Origin: Pseudomonas silesiensis
GTDB taxonomy: Bacteria; Pseudomonadota; Gammaproteobacteria; Pseudomonadales; Pseudomonadaceae
DNA: 64,000 nt
Direction: 5' to 3'
Assembly: GCF_001661075.1 (NCBI RefSeq)
Contig: NZ_CP014870.1
Location: 6,081,703 to 6,145,702, forward strand
In this document: positions 7,921 to 15,504 of the stretch, piece after piece
Numbering within the stretch: the first letter of the stretch is position 1
Layout: every line of letters starts with the position of its first letter
The notes under the pieces: model-generated
Database searches by the model: none
What the model was told of the DNA's origin: nothing
Seen by the model: only the letters and a program-made list of their open reading frames with translations
Translations under genes and position numbers: made by a program

Positions 7921-8573
7921 TTGCACCGCTCGACCTGCAACAGGCGTTGGCCGGACTGCTCGGTGATGCACAGTTGGTGGCTTGTGCCTTGCCGGATACC
8001 GAACTGAAGCTTTGGCTGATCGACGGCGACAAGATGGACCGCGCCTTCAGCCCGGAAGAAACCCGGCGGATCCTGCACGAGCCGCCGTACTGGAGCTTCT
8101 GCTGGGCCAGCGGGCTGGCGGTGGCGCGCTATCTCGACCGATTCCCTGAATGGGTCAAAGGCAAGCGGGTGCTGGATTTCGGCGCCGGATCCGGGGTGGC
8201 GGGGATTGCAGCGGTCAAGTCCGGGGCGCTGGAAGTGGTGGCTTGTGACCTGGACCCGCTGGCGATCGCCGCGTGTCGGGCGAATGCCGAACTCAATGGG
8301 GTACGGCTCAGCTATTCGACGGATTTTTTTGCCGAGGCGGATCGGTTCGATCTGATTCTGGTGGCCGATGTGCTGTATGACCGGGCGAACCTGCCGTTGC
8401 TCGATGAATTCCTGAGTCGCGGCCGGGAAGCATTGGTGGCGGATTCGCGGGTGAGGGATTTTCGTCATCCGTTGTATCGACGGATAGAAACGCTCGAAGC
8501 GATGACTTTGCCCGATCTGGCCGAGCCCGAAGAGTTTCGGCATGTGAGCCTGTATCACGCGCGGCGCGGCTAA
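7917..8573 (+). CDS. class I SAM-dependent methyltransferase, ETFB-lysine-methyltransferase-like
   Basis: A 218-residue cytoplasmic methyltransferase. The SAM-binding motif I is VLDFGAGSGVAGIAA at about 85-99, followed by the acidic post-I motif VACDLDPLA. The segment EPPYWSFCWASG just before it is characteristic of the group related to the electron-transfer-flavoprotein beta-subunit lysine methyltransferase and Nnt1-type enzymes. The later VADVLYD corresponds to motif IV. Its start overlaps the stop of the YbaY-like lipoprotein gene by 4 nt, so the two form a coupled pair. The substrate is probably a protein side chain, by family analogy only. Confidence 0.85.
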   Translation: MIAPLDLQQALAGLLGDAQLVACALPDTELKLWLIDGDKMDRAFSPEETRRILHEPPYWSFCWASGLAVARYLDRFPEWVKGKRVLDFGAGSGVAGIAAVKSGALEVVACDLDPLAIAACRANAELNGVRLSYSTDFFAEADRFDLILVADVLYDRANLPLLDEFLSRGREALVADSRVRDFRHPLYRRIETLEAMTLPDLAEPEEFRHVSLYHARRG

Positions 8574-8578
8574 AAGCA

Positions 8579-8659
8579 TCGCGAGCAAGCTCGCTCCCAC
8601 AAGTTCAGCGGTGTTCTCAAGACCGACGCTGAACCTGTGGAGCGTGGCTTGCCCGCGAA
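8579..8659. repeat. REP doublet, one arm degenerate
   Basis: Inverted arms TCGCGAGCAAGCTCGCTCCC and, opposite, TGTGGAGCGTGGCTTGCCCG. The right arm has lost one G and carries substitutions. The inverted match continues inward through AAGTTCAGCG / CGCTGAACCT. It lies between the methyltransferase and cnoX-like genes. Confidence 0.8.
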
Positions 8660-8758
8660 GGCGCCCTATCAGGCAACACACCTCCCGATGCCCCACCCTT
8701 CCGGCCAGCCCCCACCAAGCCTTATAGTGGCGCCATCCACGCTTTTACGAGATCCCCC

Positions 8759-9631
8759 ATGAGTCAGGAAACGCCGTACATCTTCGACGCCACGACTGCC
8801 GACTTCGAGCAATCGGTGATCGAGAACTCTTTCCACAAACCGGTGCTGGTGGATTTCTGGGCCGAATGGTGTGCACCGTGCAAGGCGCTGATGCCGATGC
8901 TGCAAACCATCGCCGAGAGTTATCAGGGCGAGTTGCTGCTGGCCAAGGTCAATTGCGACGTCGAGCCGGACATCGTCTCGCGCTTCGGCATTCGCAGCCT
9001 GCCGACGGTCGTGCTGTTCAAGGACGGTCAGCCGGTGGACGGTTTTGCCGGTGCGCAACCGGAATCCGCCGTCCGCGCCCTGCTTGAACCTCATGTGCAG
9101 ATGCCGCCGCCCGCGGCTGCCGATCCATTCGAACAGGCTCAGGCACTGTTCGATGACAACCGCTTCGCCGACGCCGAAGCCGCCCTCAAGGTGCTGCTGG
9201 GCGAAGACAACACCAACGCCGGGGCGCTGATTCTCTATGCTCGCTGCCTCACCGAGCGGGGCGAACTGGGCGAAGCGCAAACCGTGCTCGACGCGGTCAA
9301 GAGCGATGAGCACAAGGCGGCCCTGGCCGGAGCCAAGGCACAGATCCAGTTCCTCGGCCAGGCCAGGGACTTGCCGGATGCGGCGGACCTGAAAGCGCGC
9401 CTGGCGAAGAACCCGCAGGACGATGAAGCGGTGTACCAACTGGCGGTCCAGCAGCTTGCCCGCCAGCAGTACGATGCGGCGCTGGATGCCTTGCTCAAGC
9501 TGTTCATCCGCAATCGCAGCTACAGCGAAGGCTTGCCACACAAGACATTGCTGCAGGTGTTCGAACTGCTGGGCAACGATCACCCGCTGGTGACCACGTA
9601 TCGGCGCAAGTTGTTTGCTGCGCTGTACTGA
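8759..9631 (+). CDS. thioredoxin-TPR co-chaperone (CnoX/YbbN type)
   Basis: A 290-residue protein with a thioredoxin fold at about 1-110 and the active site WCAPC at 37-41. A tetratricopeptide-rich helical region fills residues 120-290. This layout matches YbbN/CnoX, which protects substrates and hands them to GroEL during oxidative stress. The E. coli protein lacks a redox-active CxxC, whereas this one has a full WCxPC, so it may have true thiol reductase or disulfide chemistry. The ATG at 8759 begins MSQETPYIFDA, the usual Pseudomonas start. It appears monocistronic, flanked by repeats on both sides. Confidence 0.9.
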   Translation: MSQETPYIFDATTADFEQSVIENSFHKPVLVDFWAEWCAPCKALMPMLQTIAESYQGELLLAKVNCDVEPDIVSRFGIRSLPTVVLFKDGQPVDGFAGAQPESAVRALLEPHVQMPPPAAADPFEQAQALFDDNRFADAEAALKVLLGEDNTNAGALILYARCLTERGELGEAQTVLDAVKSDEHKAALAGAKAQIQFLGQARDLPDAADLKARLAKNPQDDEAVYQLAVQQLARQQYDAALDALLKLFIRNRSYSEGLPHKTLLQVFELLGNDHPLVTTYRRKLFAALY

Positions 9632-9660
9632 GAATCACTGACGAATCGCGTCATCGTTCA

Positions 9661-9784
9661 TCGCCGGCAAGCCGGCTCCTGTGGGAGCTGCGGTGCGGCG
9701 ATCCGACTTGCCGGCGAAGAGGCCGTCACACCCAGCATTAATGTTGCCTGACACGCCGCTTTCGCCGGCAAGCCGGCTCCTACA
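9661..9784. repeat. compound REP cluster with GGTGCGGCGATCCGAC variant
   Basis: Three arms are visible: CGCCGGCAAGCCGGCTCCTG, then GCGGTGCGGCGATCCGACTT leading into GCCGGCGAAGAGGCC, then TTCGCCGGCAAGCCGGCTCC with TACA. The spacer AGCATTAATGTTGCCTGACA resembles the spacers at 0.3 and 30.6 kb. The right arm runs into the end of the minus-strand gene 9780-10124 and supplies its TAG stop. Confidence 0.85.
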
Positions 9785-10124
9785 GCCAGCGGTACAGCGG
9801 CGTATCCCCGCCGCTCTCTACCTTCACATCCGCGCAATGGCGCAACCGCACCAGCAGCCGCTTGCCCGACGCCGCGCTGCCGGTCAATCCTTCAAGCTGC
9901 TCCAGCAAATCCGGCCCGCTCATTTGCCCCGCCTTGCGCAGCAAATCCTTTGCGATCTGCCACTGCGTATCATCCTGATTCACCGGTCTGGCCGGCGCAG
10001 CACTGGCCTCGGCCTCGGGTGTGCTCACCTGCAACTGCGCACCCAGCCGCGCCCAGTCGGCGTCATCGAGTTCCAGGGTCAAATCTACCGGCCAGTCGCC
10101 AATGCTTCCGCGTATACGCAACAT
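9780..10124 (-). CDS. conserved hypothetical protein
   Basis: A 114-residue soluble, acidic protein without recognisable catalytic motifs or signal peptide. It begins MLRIRGSIGDWPVDLTLELD, continues through an Ala/Pro/Glu-rich linker, and ends in a basic helical part (QWQIAKDLLRKAGQMSGPDL onward). The ATG at 10122-10124 has AGGAG upstream and is preferred to a 13-codon extension. Related small proteins occur in other Pseudomonas, to my recollection without a function. Its TAG stop lies inside a REP arm (TGTAGGAGCC). It is divergent from the ZrgA-like gene across a 133-nt intergenic region that holds a Zur-like palindrome. Confidence 0.7.
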   Translation of the reverse strand: MLRIRGSIGDWPVDLTLELDDADWARLGAQLQVSTPEAEASAAPARPVNQDDTQWQIAKDLLRKAGQMSGPDLLEQLEGLTGSAASGKRLLVRLRHCADVKVESGGDTPLYRWL

Positions 10125-10208
10125 AAGTCTTCTCCTGCACATTTCTGACTCACATGCTCCCATGGGACTTGTGCAACGCCAAGCGGGCGGTCAAACTCTG
10201 CGCATAAA

Positions 10209-10228
10209 TGTTATAAGATCACATAACA
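10209..10228. promoter_or_regulatory. Zur-like palindrome
   Basis: The sequence TGTTATAAGATCACATAACA is an inverted repeat of TGTTAT/ATAACA 30 nt before the ZrgA-like start. The half-sites, extended to AAATGTTAT on the left, match those of enterobacterial Zur boxes. The spacing between halves is 8 rather than the usual 3 nt, so the match is not canonical. The downstream DUF2796 gene makes zinc control plausible. Confidence 0.45.
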
Positions 10229-10257
10229 AAATAGTCATTTGACTTCGGAGACTCGTC

Positions 10258-10833
10258 ATGCGCCGTCTGCTTCTCGCTTTGCCGTTTGCCCTGCTGCCGC
10301 TGGCCGTCGCCCATGCCGCCGATGAACATGACCATGAGCACGGCAGCCTGGGCGCCCACGAACATGGCGTCGGTCGCTTGAATGCGGCGCTGGACGGCCA
10401 GACCCTGGAACTGGAGCTGGAAAGCCCGGCGATGAACCTGGTGGGTTTCGAACACGCTGCCACCACCGACGCCGACAAGGCCAAGGTCGCCGCCGTCCGT
10501 GCGCAGCTGGAGAAACCCCTGATACTGTTCAACCTGCCACCAGCCGCGGGTTGCGTGATCGCGAAGCAGGAATTGGAAAGCCCCTTGTTTGGCGACAAGC
10601 CGGATGCCGATGATGATCACGACCATGACGCCAAGGAAGACCATCGCGATCACAGCGACATCCACGCGCATTACCAATTCAGTTGCTCGTCACCGGGTGC
10701 ACTGAAGACGCTGGACCTGGCGAATATGTTCAACACCTTCCCGGCGACCCGGAAGATTCAGGTACAACTGATCGGCCCGAGCGGGCAGCAAGGGATTGAA
10801 GTGACGGCCAAGACGGCTGCCCTGAAATTCTAA
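10258..10833 (+). CDS. DUF2796 / ZrgA-family zinc uptake protein
   Basis: A 191-residue exported protein with signal peptide MRRLLLALPFALLPLAVAHA. The mature N-terminus is histidine- and acid-rich (DEHDHEHGSLGAHEHG). A second His/Asp cluster near 117-137 (DDDHDHDAKEDHRDHSD) is a likely metal-binding loop. This matches DUF2796, whose Vibrio member ZrgA takes part in zinc uptake. It is the first gene of a rightward set with an ABC ATPase, a FtsX-like permease and a DUF3299 protein, separated from them by a REP doublet. The ATG at 10258 has CGGAG upstream. It probably acts as a periplasmic zinc-binding component, expressed when zinc is scarce if the palindrome is a Zur site. Confidence 0.85.
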   Translation: MRRLLLALPFALLPLAVAHAADEHDHEHGSLGAHEHGVGRLNAALDGQTLELELESPAMNLVGFEHAATTDADKAKVAAVRAQLEKPLILFNLPPAAGCVIAKQELESPLFGDKPDADDDHDHDAKEDHRDHSDIHAHYQFSCSSPGALKTLDLANMFNTFPATRKIQVQLIGPSGQQGIEVTAKTAALKF

Positions 10834-10849
10834 GTTCACCGAAGCCCCC

Positions 10850-10942
10850 CTGTGGGAGCGAGCTTGCTCGCGATAGCGGCGTAACAGTCGACGTAGATGC
10901 TGAATGTTATGGCCTCATCGCGAGCAAGCTCGCTCCCACAGG
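10850..10942. repeat. REP doublet (REPIN-like)
   Basis: Inverted arms TGTGGGAGCGAGCTTGCTCG and CGAGCAAGCTCGCTCCCACA around a spacer of about 50 nt. It sits between the ZrgA-like gene and its ABC ATPase gene, so it may shape the stability of the upstream mRNA. Confidence 0.9.
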
Positions 10943-10989
10943 AAGGTGTGTTGGATGTGAAATTGAGATAACCCCATGAAACCGGCGCT

Positions 10990-11700
10990 ATGACCCAAGC
11001 ACTCATCGAACTGACCGACCTGGGCTTCAGCTGGCCCGGTCACCCGCCACTGCTGGATATCCCGGCGTTTCGCCTGGAGCCGGGTGAAACCCTGTTCCTC
11101 AAAGGCCCCAGCGGCAGCGGCAAAACCACCCTGCTCGGCCTGCTTGGCGGCGTGCAGAAGCCGGATCGCGGCAGCATTCGCCTGCTCGGCCAGGAACTGA
11201 CCGAACTCGGCGCCGGCGCGCGCGATCGTTTTCGTGTCGATCACACCGGCTACCTCTTCCAACAGTTCAACCTGCTGCCGTTTCTCTCGGTGCGCGAGAA
11301 CGTCGAGCTGCCCTGCCGCTTTTCCAGGCTGCGCGCCGAACGGGCGATCCAGCGCCACGGCAGCGTCGATCAGGCCGCGGCCACCCTGCTCGCGCATTTG
11401 GGCCTGAAAGATGAAAACATCCTCGGTCGCCGCGCCGATTCGCTGTCCATCGGCCAACAGCAACGGGTCGCCGCCGCACGGGCGTTGATCGGCCAGCCGG
11501 AACTGGTGATCGCCGACGAACCGACTTCGGCCCTGGATTACGACGCCCGGGAGAATTTCATCCGCTTGCTGTTCGCCGAATGCCGCGAAGCCGGATCGAG
11601 CCTGTTGTTCGTCAGCCATGACCAGAGCCTGGCGCCGTTGTTCGATCGCAATCTGTCGCTGGCCGATCTCAATCGCGCCGCCACCCCGTTCGAGGTTTGA
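10990..11700 (+). CDS. ABC transporter ATP-binding protein (LolD/MacB type)
   Basis: A 236-residue ATPase. Walker A is GPSGSGKTT at 39-47. Walker B is LVIADEPTSALD, and the switch His lies in LLFVSHD. The signature motif reads LSIGQQQRV rather than the canonical LSGGQ. It resembles ATPases of mechanotransmission-type transporters such as LolD and MacB, which work with FtsX-like permeases; such a permease follows directly (1-nt gap). In the ZrgA-type clusters of Vibrio an equivalent pair is required for zinc uptake. The start ATG lacks a strong ribosome-binding site, and a short upstream reading frame (10976-10993) ends in the start codon, which may help re-initiation. Confidence 0.88.
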   Translation: MTQALIELTDLGFSWPGHPPLLDIPAFRLEPGETLFLKGPSGSGKTTLLGLLGGVQKPDRGSIRLLGQELTELGAGARDRFRVDHTGYLFQQFNLLPFLSVRENVELPCRFSRLRAERAIQRHGSVDQAAATLLAHLGLKDENILGRRADSLSIGQQQRVAAARALIGQPELVIADEPTSALDYDARENFIRLLFAECREAGSSLLFVSHDQSLAPLFDRNLSLADLNRAATPFEV

Positions 11701-11701
11701 G

Positions 11702-12967
11702 ATGTATTTGTTCCGCCTAGCCATGGCCAGCCTGGCTAACCGCCGCTTTACCGCGATCCTTACCGCGTTCGCCATCGCCCTGTCGGTCTGCCTGCTGCTG
11801 GCGGTGGAACGGGTGCGCACCGAGGCCAAGGCCAGTTTCGCCAGCACCATCAGCGGCACCGACCTGATCGTCGGCGCCCGCTCCGGCTCGGTGAATCTGC
11901 TGCTGTACTCGGTGTTCCGCATCGGCAACGCCACCAACAACATCCGCTGGGACAGCTTCGAGCACTTCGCCAACAACCCGAAGGTGAAGTGGGCGATCCC
12001 GATGTCCCTCGGTGACTCCCATCGCGGATATCGGGTGATGGGCACCACCCAGGCCTACTTCGAGCATTACCAGTACGGCCGTCAACAGCACTTGGAGCTG
12101 GCCTATGGTCGTGCCTTCGCCACTGACCCGTTCGAAGTGGTGCTCGGTGCCGAAGTCGCCGACGCATTGCACTACAAGCTGGGTGACAAACTGGTACTGG
12201 CCCACGGCGTGGCCGTGATCAGCCTGGTCAAGCACGACGACAAGCCGTTCACCGTGGTGGGCATTCTCAAACGCACCGGCACCCCGGTAGACCGCACGCT
12301 ACACATCAGCCTCGGCGGCATGGAGGCGATCCATGTCGATTGGCACAACGGTGTGCCGGCCCGCGGCAACGGTCGGATCAGTGCCGATCAGGCACGCAAC
12401 CTGGACCTGACGCCGCAGGCGATCACCGCGTTCATGCTCGGCCTCAACAGCAAGATTTCGACCTTTGCCCTGCAGCGCGAAATCAATGAATTCCGTGGCG
12501 AACCGATGTTGGCGATCCTGCCGGGGGTGGCCTTGCAGGAACTGTGGAGTTTGATGAGCACGGCGGAAAAGGCCTTGTTCGTGGTGTCGCTGTTCGTGGT
12601 GCTGACCGGGTTGATCGGCATGCTCACCGCCATTCTCACGAGCCTCAACGAACGGCGGCGCGAGATGGCGATTCTGCGTTCGGTGGGCGCGCGGCCGTGG
12701 CATATCGCGACCCTGCTGGTGCTGGAAGCGTTCGCGTTGGCGCTGTCGGGGGTGATAGCCGGCGTGGCCTTGCTCTACATCGGCATCGCCGCCGCCCAGG
12801 GGTATGTCCAGGCTAATTACGGTTTATATCTGCCACTGGCCTGGCCAAGCGAATATGAATGGACGCTGCTCGGTGGCATCCTGAGCGCCGCGTTGCTGAT
12901 GGGCAGCGTGCCGGCCTGGCGTGCGTATCGCCAATCCGTGGCCGATGGCCTGTCGATCCGACTATGA
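11702..12967 (+). CDS. ABC transporter permease, FtsX-like
   Basis: A 421-residue inner-membrane protein. An N-terminal transmembrane helix (about 15-38) is followed by a large periplasmic MacB-like domain. Three C-terminal helices follow, around ALFVVSLFVVLTGLIGMLTA, LEAFALALSGVIAGVALLYI and WTLLGGILSAALLMG. The cytoplasmic loop LNERRREMAILRSVGARP is the FtsX-family coupling motif. The ATG lies 1 nt after the ATPase stop. It probably couples ATP hydrolysis to movement of periplasmic partners rather than forming a solute channel. Together with the ZrgA-like and DUF3299 genes it forms a zinc-related system by inference. Confidence 0.88.
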   Translation: MYLFRLAMASLANRRFTAILTAFAIALSVCLLLAVERVRTEAKASFASTISGTDLIVGARSGSVNLLLYSVFRIGNATNNIRWDSFEHFANNPKVKWAIPMSLGDSHRGYRVMGTTQAYFEHYQYGRQQHLELAYGRAFATDPFEVVLGAEVADALHYKLGDKLVLAHGVAVISLVKHDDKPFTVVGILKRTGTPVDRTLHISLGGMEAIHVDWHNGVPARGNGRISADQARNLDLTPQAITAFMLGLNSKISTFALQREINEFRGEPMLAILPGVALQELWSLMSTAEKALFVVSLFVVLTGLIGMLTAILTSLNERRREMAILRSVGARPWHIATLLVLEAFALALSGVIAGVALLYIGIAAAQGYVQANYGLYLPLAWPSEYEWTLLGGILSAALLMGSVPAWRAYRQSVADGLSIRL

Positions 12968-13497
12968 GGACGTTGAAGATGCCCCGCGCTGTGCTTGCGC
13001 TGTTGATGCTGGTCGCCCTGCCGCTGTGGGCGGCCGCGCCGAAAGACCTGACCTGGTCGGAAATGATCCCGCCGGACGCCGCACCGGAAGTGCCGAACAT
13101 GACGCCGCTGCACGACCTGTCGCAGATGGGTGACGCGCTGGCTGCAGAATCGGCACCCGCGGCCAGGCAAGACATGCCGAATGCGCCAGTGGTGAACACC
13201 CTCGATGGCCAGAACATTCGCTTGCCTGGCTACATCGTGCCACTGGAAGTCAGTGAAGCGGGTCGCACTACGGAATTTTTGCTGGTGCCCTATTTCGGCG
13301 CCTGCATTCATGTGCCGCCACCGCCGTCGAACCAGATCGTGCATGTGAAAAGCGAAGTCGGTGTGAAGCTCGATGAGCTGTATCAGCCGTACTGGATCGA
13401 GGGGGCGCTGCAGGTCAAGGCATCGAGCAGTGAGTTGGCTGATGCGGGGTATCAGATGGAGGCGGATAAGATCTATGCGTATGAATTGCCGGAGTGA
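12964..13497 (+). CDS. DUF3299 domain exported protein
   Basis: A 177-residue exported protein. Starting at 12964, the signal peptide is MRTLKMPRAVLALLMLVALP and probably ends after LWAAA; an internal ATG at 12979 is an alternative. The DUF3299 core is marked by LPGYIVPLE and by YFGACIHVPPPPSNQIVHV. The Cys-Ile-His arrangement before the PPPP stretch could bind metal, but no function is established. It overlaps the permease gene by 4 nt (ATGA), so it belongs to the same operon. Its neighbourhood with DUF2796 and an ABC pair suggests a role in zinc handling at the envelope. Confidence 0.85.
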   Translation: MRTLKMPRAVLALLMLVALPLWAAAPKDLTWSEMIPPDAAPEVPNMTPLHDLSQMGDALAAESAPAARQDMPNAPVVNTLDGQNIRLPGYIVPLEVSEAGRTTEFLLVPYFGACIHVPPPPSNQIVHVKSEVGVKLDELYQPYWIEGALQVKASSSELADAGYQMEADKIYAYELPE

Positions 13498-13522
13498 ATC
13501 CGACAATTTTGTGTTCAAGGAA

Positions 13523-13614
13523 GGCCCCTTCGCGGGCAAGCCTAGCTCTACAAGGACACCACCAATCCCGTAGGAGCGAGCGGTGCGGCGATCCGACTTG
13601 CCCGCGAAGAGGCC
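13523..13614. repeat. REP doublet with GGTGCGGCGATCCGAC insertion
   Basis: Left arm GGCCCCTTCGCGGGCAAGCC, right arm GTAGGAGCGAGCGGTGCGGC followed by GATCCGACTTGCCCGCGAAG. Compared with an ordinary arm, the right arm carries about 16 extra bases (GGTGCGGCGATCCGAC) between the AGC and TTGCCCGCG parts. The same insertion is seen at 9.7 and 23.4 kb. Confidence 0.82.
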
Positions 13615-13732
13615 ATCAGCCATCCCACAAAAACCAAGGCCATCACCGTTTCATTGAGCTGAGTCAAAAGACCGTATCAGACGCTTCCGTACCATTGGAC
13701 ATCGAACATTTTCAACGTCCTCTGGAGCCTCC

Positions 13733-14431
13733 ATGCACAAGTCCTTGCTCAGCGCTTCGCTGTTTGCCCTCGCGCTCGCAGCCCCGCTCGCCCATGCCCA
13801 TGACGCCGGCGACATCATCGTTCGTGCCGGTGCGATCACCGTCAACCCGGATGCCGACAGCTCCAGCGTCAAGGTCGATCAGGGCCCGCTGGCGGGTGCC
13901 GACCTGGGCGGCAAGGCCACCATGAGCAGCGACACGCAACTGGGCCTGAACTTCGCCTACATGCTCGACAGTCATTGGGGGATCGAGTTGCTCGCGGCCT
14001 CGCCGTTCGAACATGACGTGAAGCTCAAGGGCACCGCCTTGGGGGCGGCCAACGGCAAACTCGGCAGCCTGAAACACCTGCCGCCAACCCTGAGCGTCGT
14101 GTACTACCCGCTCGACCCGAAGTCCGCGTTCCAGCCGTATGTCGGTGCCGGTATCAACTACACCTGGATCTATGACGAACACGTCGGCAGCGAAGCCAGC
14201 GCCAACGGCTTCAGCAACTTCAAGGCGGAGAATTCCTGGGGCATGGCGTTTCAGGTCGGCGCTGACTACATGCTGACCGACAGCGTGATGATCAACGCCC
14301 AGGTGCGCTACATCGACATCGATACCACGGCGACGGTGGAAAATAACGCCGTGGCACCGGGCACCCGGGCCAAGGTCGATGTGGATGTGGATCCGTTCAT
14401 CTACATGGTCGGCCTGGGCTACAAGTTCTAA
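13733..14431 (+). CDS. OmpW-family outer membrane protein
   Basis: A 232-residue protein with signal peptide MHKSLLSASLFALALAAPLAHA. The mature part is a small eight-stranded barrel of the OmpW family: GDIIVRAGAITVNPD near the start, QLGLNFAYMLDSHWGIELLA, LPPTLSVVYYP, FQPYVGAGINYTW, and a C-terminus ending in GLGYKF with a terminal Phe as barrel proteins usually have. OmpW proteins form a hydrophobic channel for small apolar molecules. It appears monocistronic, between two repeats. Confidence 0.93.
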   Translation: MHKSLLSASLFALALAAPLAHAHDAGDIIVRAGAITVNPDADSSSVKVDQGPLAGADLGGKATMSSDTQLGLNFAYMLDSHWGIELLAASPFEHDVKLKGTALGAANGKLGSLKHLPPTLSVVYYPLDPKSAFQPYVGAGINYTWIYDEHVGSEASANGFSNFKAENSWGMAFQVGADYMLTDSVMINAQVRYIDIDTTATVENNAVAPGTRAKVDVDVDPFIYMVGLGYKF

Positions 14432-14449
14432 AAACCCGCCACGCACCCT

Positions 14450-14552
14450 TTGTAGGAGCGAGCTTGCTCGCGATGGACGTCAACGATAACGCGTACTTTC
14501 TGAGTAAACGCGTCAGCCTTAAGACCATCGCGAGCAAGCTCGCTCCTACAAG
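14450..14552. repeat. REPIN, spacer type GATGGACGTCAACGATAACG
   Basis: Inverted arms TGTAGGAGCGAGCTTGCTCG and CGAGCAAGCTCGCTCCTACA. The spacer begins GATGGACGTCAACGATAACG and contains paired ACGCGT blocks. It shares this spacer with the element at 21.0 kb, showing that both arms and spacer move or duplicate as one unit. Confidence 0.93.
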
Positions 14553-14562
14553 GGCCTGGCGT

Positions 14563-15504
14563 TCAATTAGTTGGGCAGCGACCCAGCAACCGCGCCAGCC
14601 CCTCACGCAACGGGGTCTGCTGCGGGTAGGTAAAGCGCTCCAGCAGACGCCGATTGTCCGCCCGTGAATGGCGGATGTCGCCGGCGCGCGCCGGGCCGTA
14701 GTTCACGGGCGGCAACTGACCGACCACCGCCTCCAGCGCTTCCAGCATTTGCTTGAGGGTGGTGGCCTGGTTCCAGCCGACATTCACCGGGCCCACCTCG
14801 ACCTGTGGTTTCTCGATGGCTTGCACCAGCAAGTCGACCAGGTCTTCGACGTAGACAAAATCACGCGTCTGCTCGCCATCACCAAACACGGTGATCGGCA
14901 GGCCTTTCTGCGCACGCTCGCTGAAAATGCTGATCACGCCGGAGTACGGCGAGGACGGATCCTGACGTGGGCCGAAGATGTTGAAAAAGCGAAAGATCAC
15001 CGGTTCCAGGTCATGCTGGCGACGGTAGAAATCGAAGTAATGCTCGCTCGCCAACTTGTCCGATGCGTACGGCGTCAACGGGGCCTTGGGCGTGTCTTCG
15101 TCGATCGACTCCCCTTCGCCGTTATTGCCGTAGACCGCCGCGCTGGACGCAAACAGCACCCGCTTGACGCCGGCCTGGCGCATGGCTTCGCAGACATTCA
15201 GCGAGCCGATGAAGTTGCTCTGGTGAGTCTTCACCGGATCGTCCACCGACGCTTGCACCGAAGCCACCGCCGCAAGGTGCGCGACCGCGCTGCAACCGCG
15301 CATCGCCTGTGCCACCAGTGCCGCATCGGCAACATCACCCACAATCAGTTCGACCTTGGGGTTGTCCAGCGGCAAATTGCTGCGCTTGCCAGTCGACAGG
15401 TCATCGAGAATCCGCACCGAATGGCCCTTGGCGAGCAAGGCATCGGTCAGGTGCGAGCCGATGAAACCGGCACCGCCGGTGATAAAAACAGGGCCGTCAG
15501 CCAT
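14563..15504 (-). CDS. NAD-dependent epimerase/dehydratase
   Basis: A 313-residue short-chain dehydrogenase of the extended type. The NAD-binding motif is GGAGFIG at about 9-15, and the catalytic YxxxK is YASDK at about 147-151. FFNIFGPRQDP is typical of nucleotide-sugar epimerases of the GalE/WbpP group. It probably interconverts UDP-sugars for surface polysaccharide, but the substrate is not readable. The start MADGPVF lies inside the end of the upstream gene (8-nt overlap), so the two form a coupled pair. A longer in-frame start would lie wholly inside that gene and is not supported. Confidence 0.88.
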   Translation of the reverse strand: MADGPVFITGGAGFIGSHLTDALLAKGHSVRILDDLSTGKRSNLPLDNPKVELIVGDVADAALVAQAMRGCSAVAHLAAVASVQASVDDPVKTHQSNFIGSLNVCEAMRQAGVKRVLFASSAAVYGNNGEGESIDEDTPKAPLTPYASDKLASEHYFDFYRRQHDLEPVIFRFFNIFGPRQDPSSPYSGVISIFSERAQKGLPITVFGDGEQTRDFVYVEDLVDLLVQAIEKPQVEVGPVNVGWNQATTLKQMLEALEAVVGQLPPVNYGPARAGDIRHSRADNRRLLERFTYPQQTPLREGLARLLGRCPTN

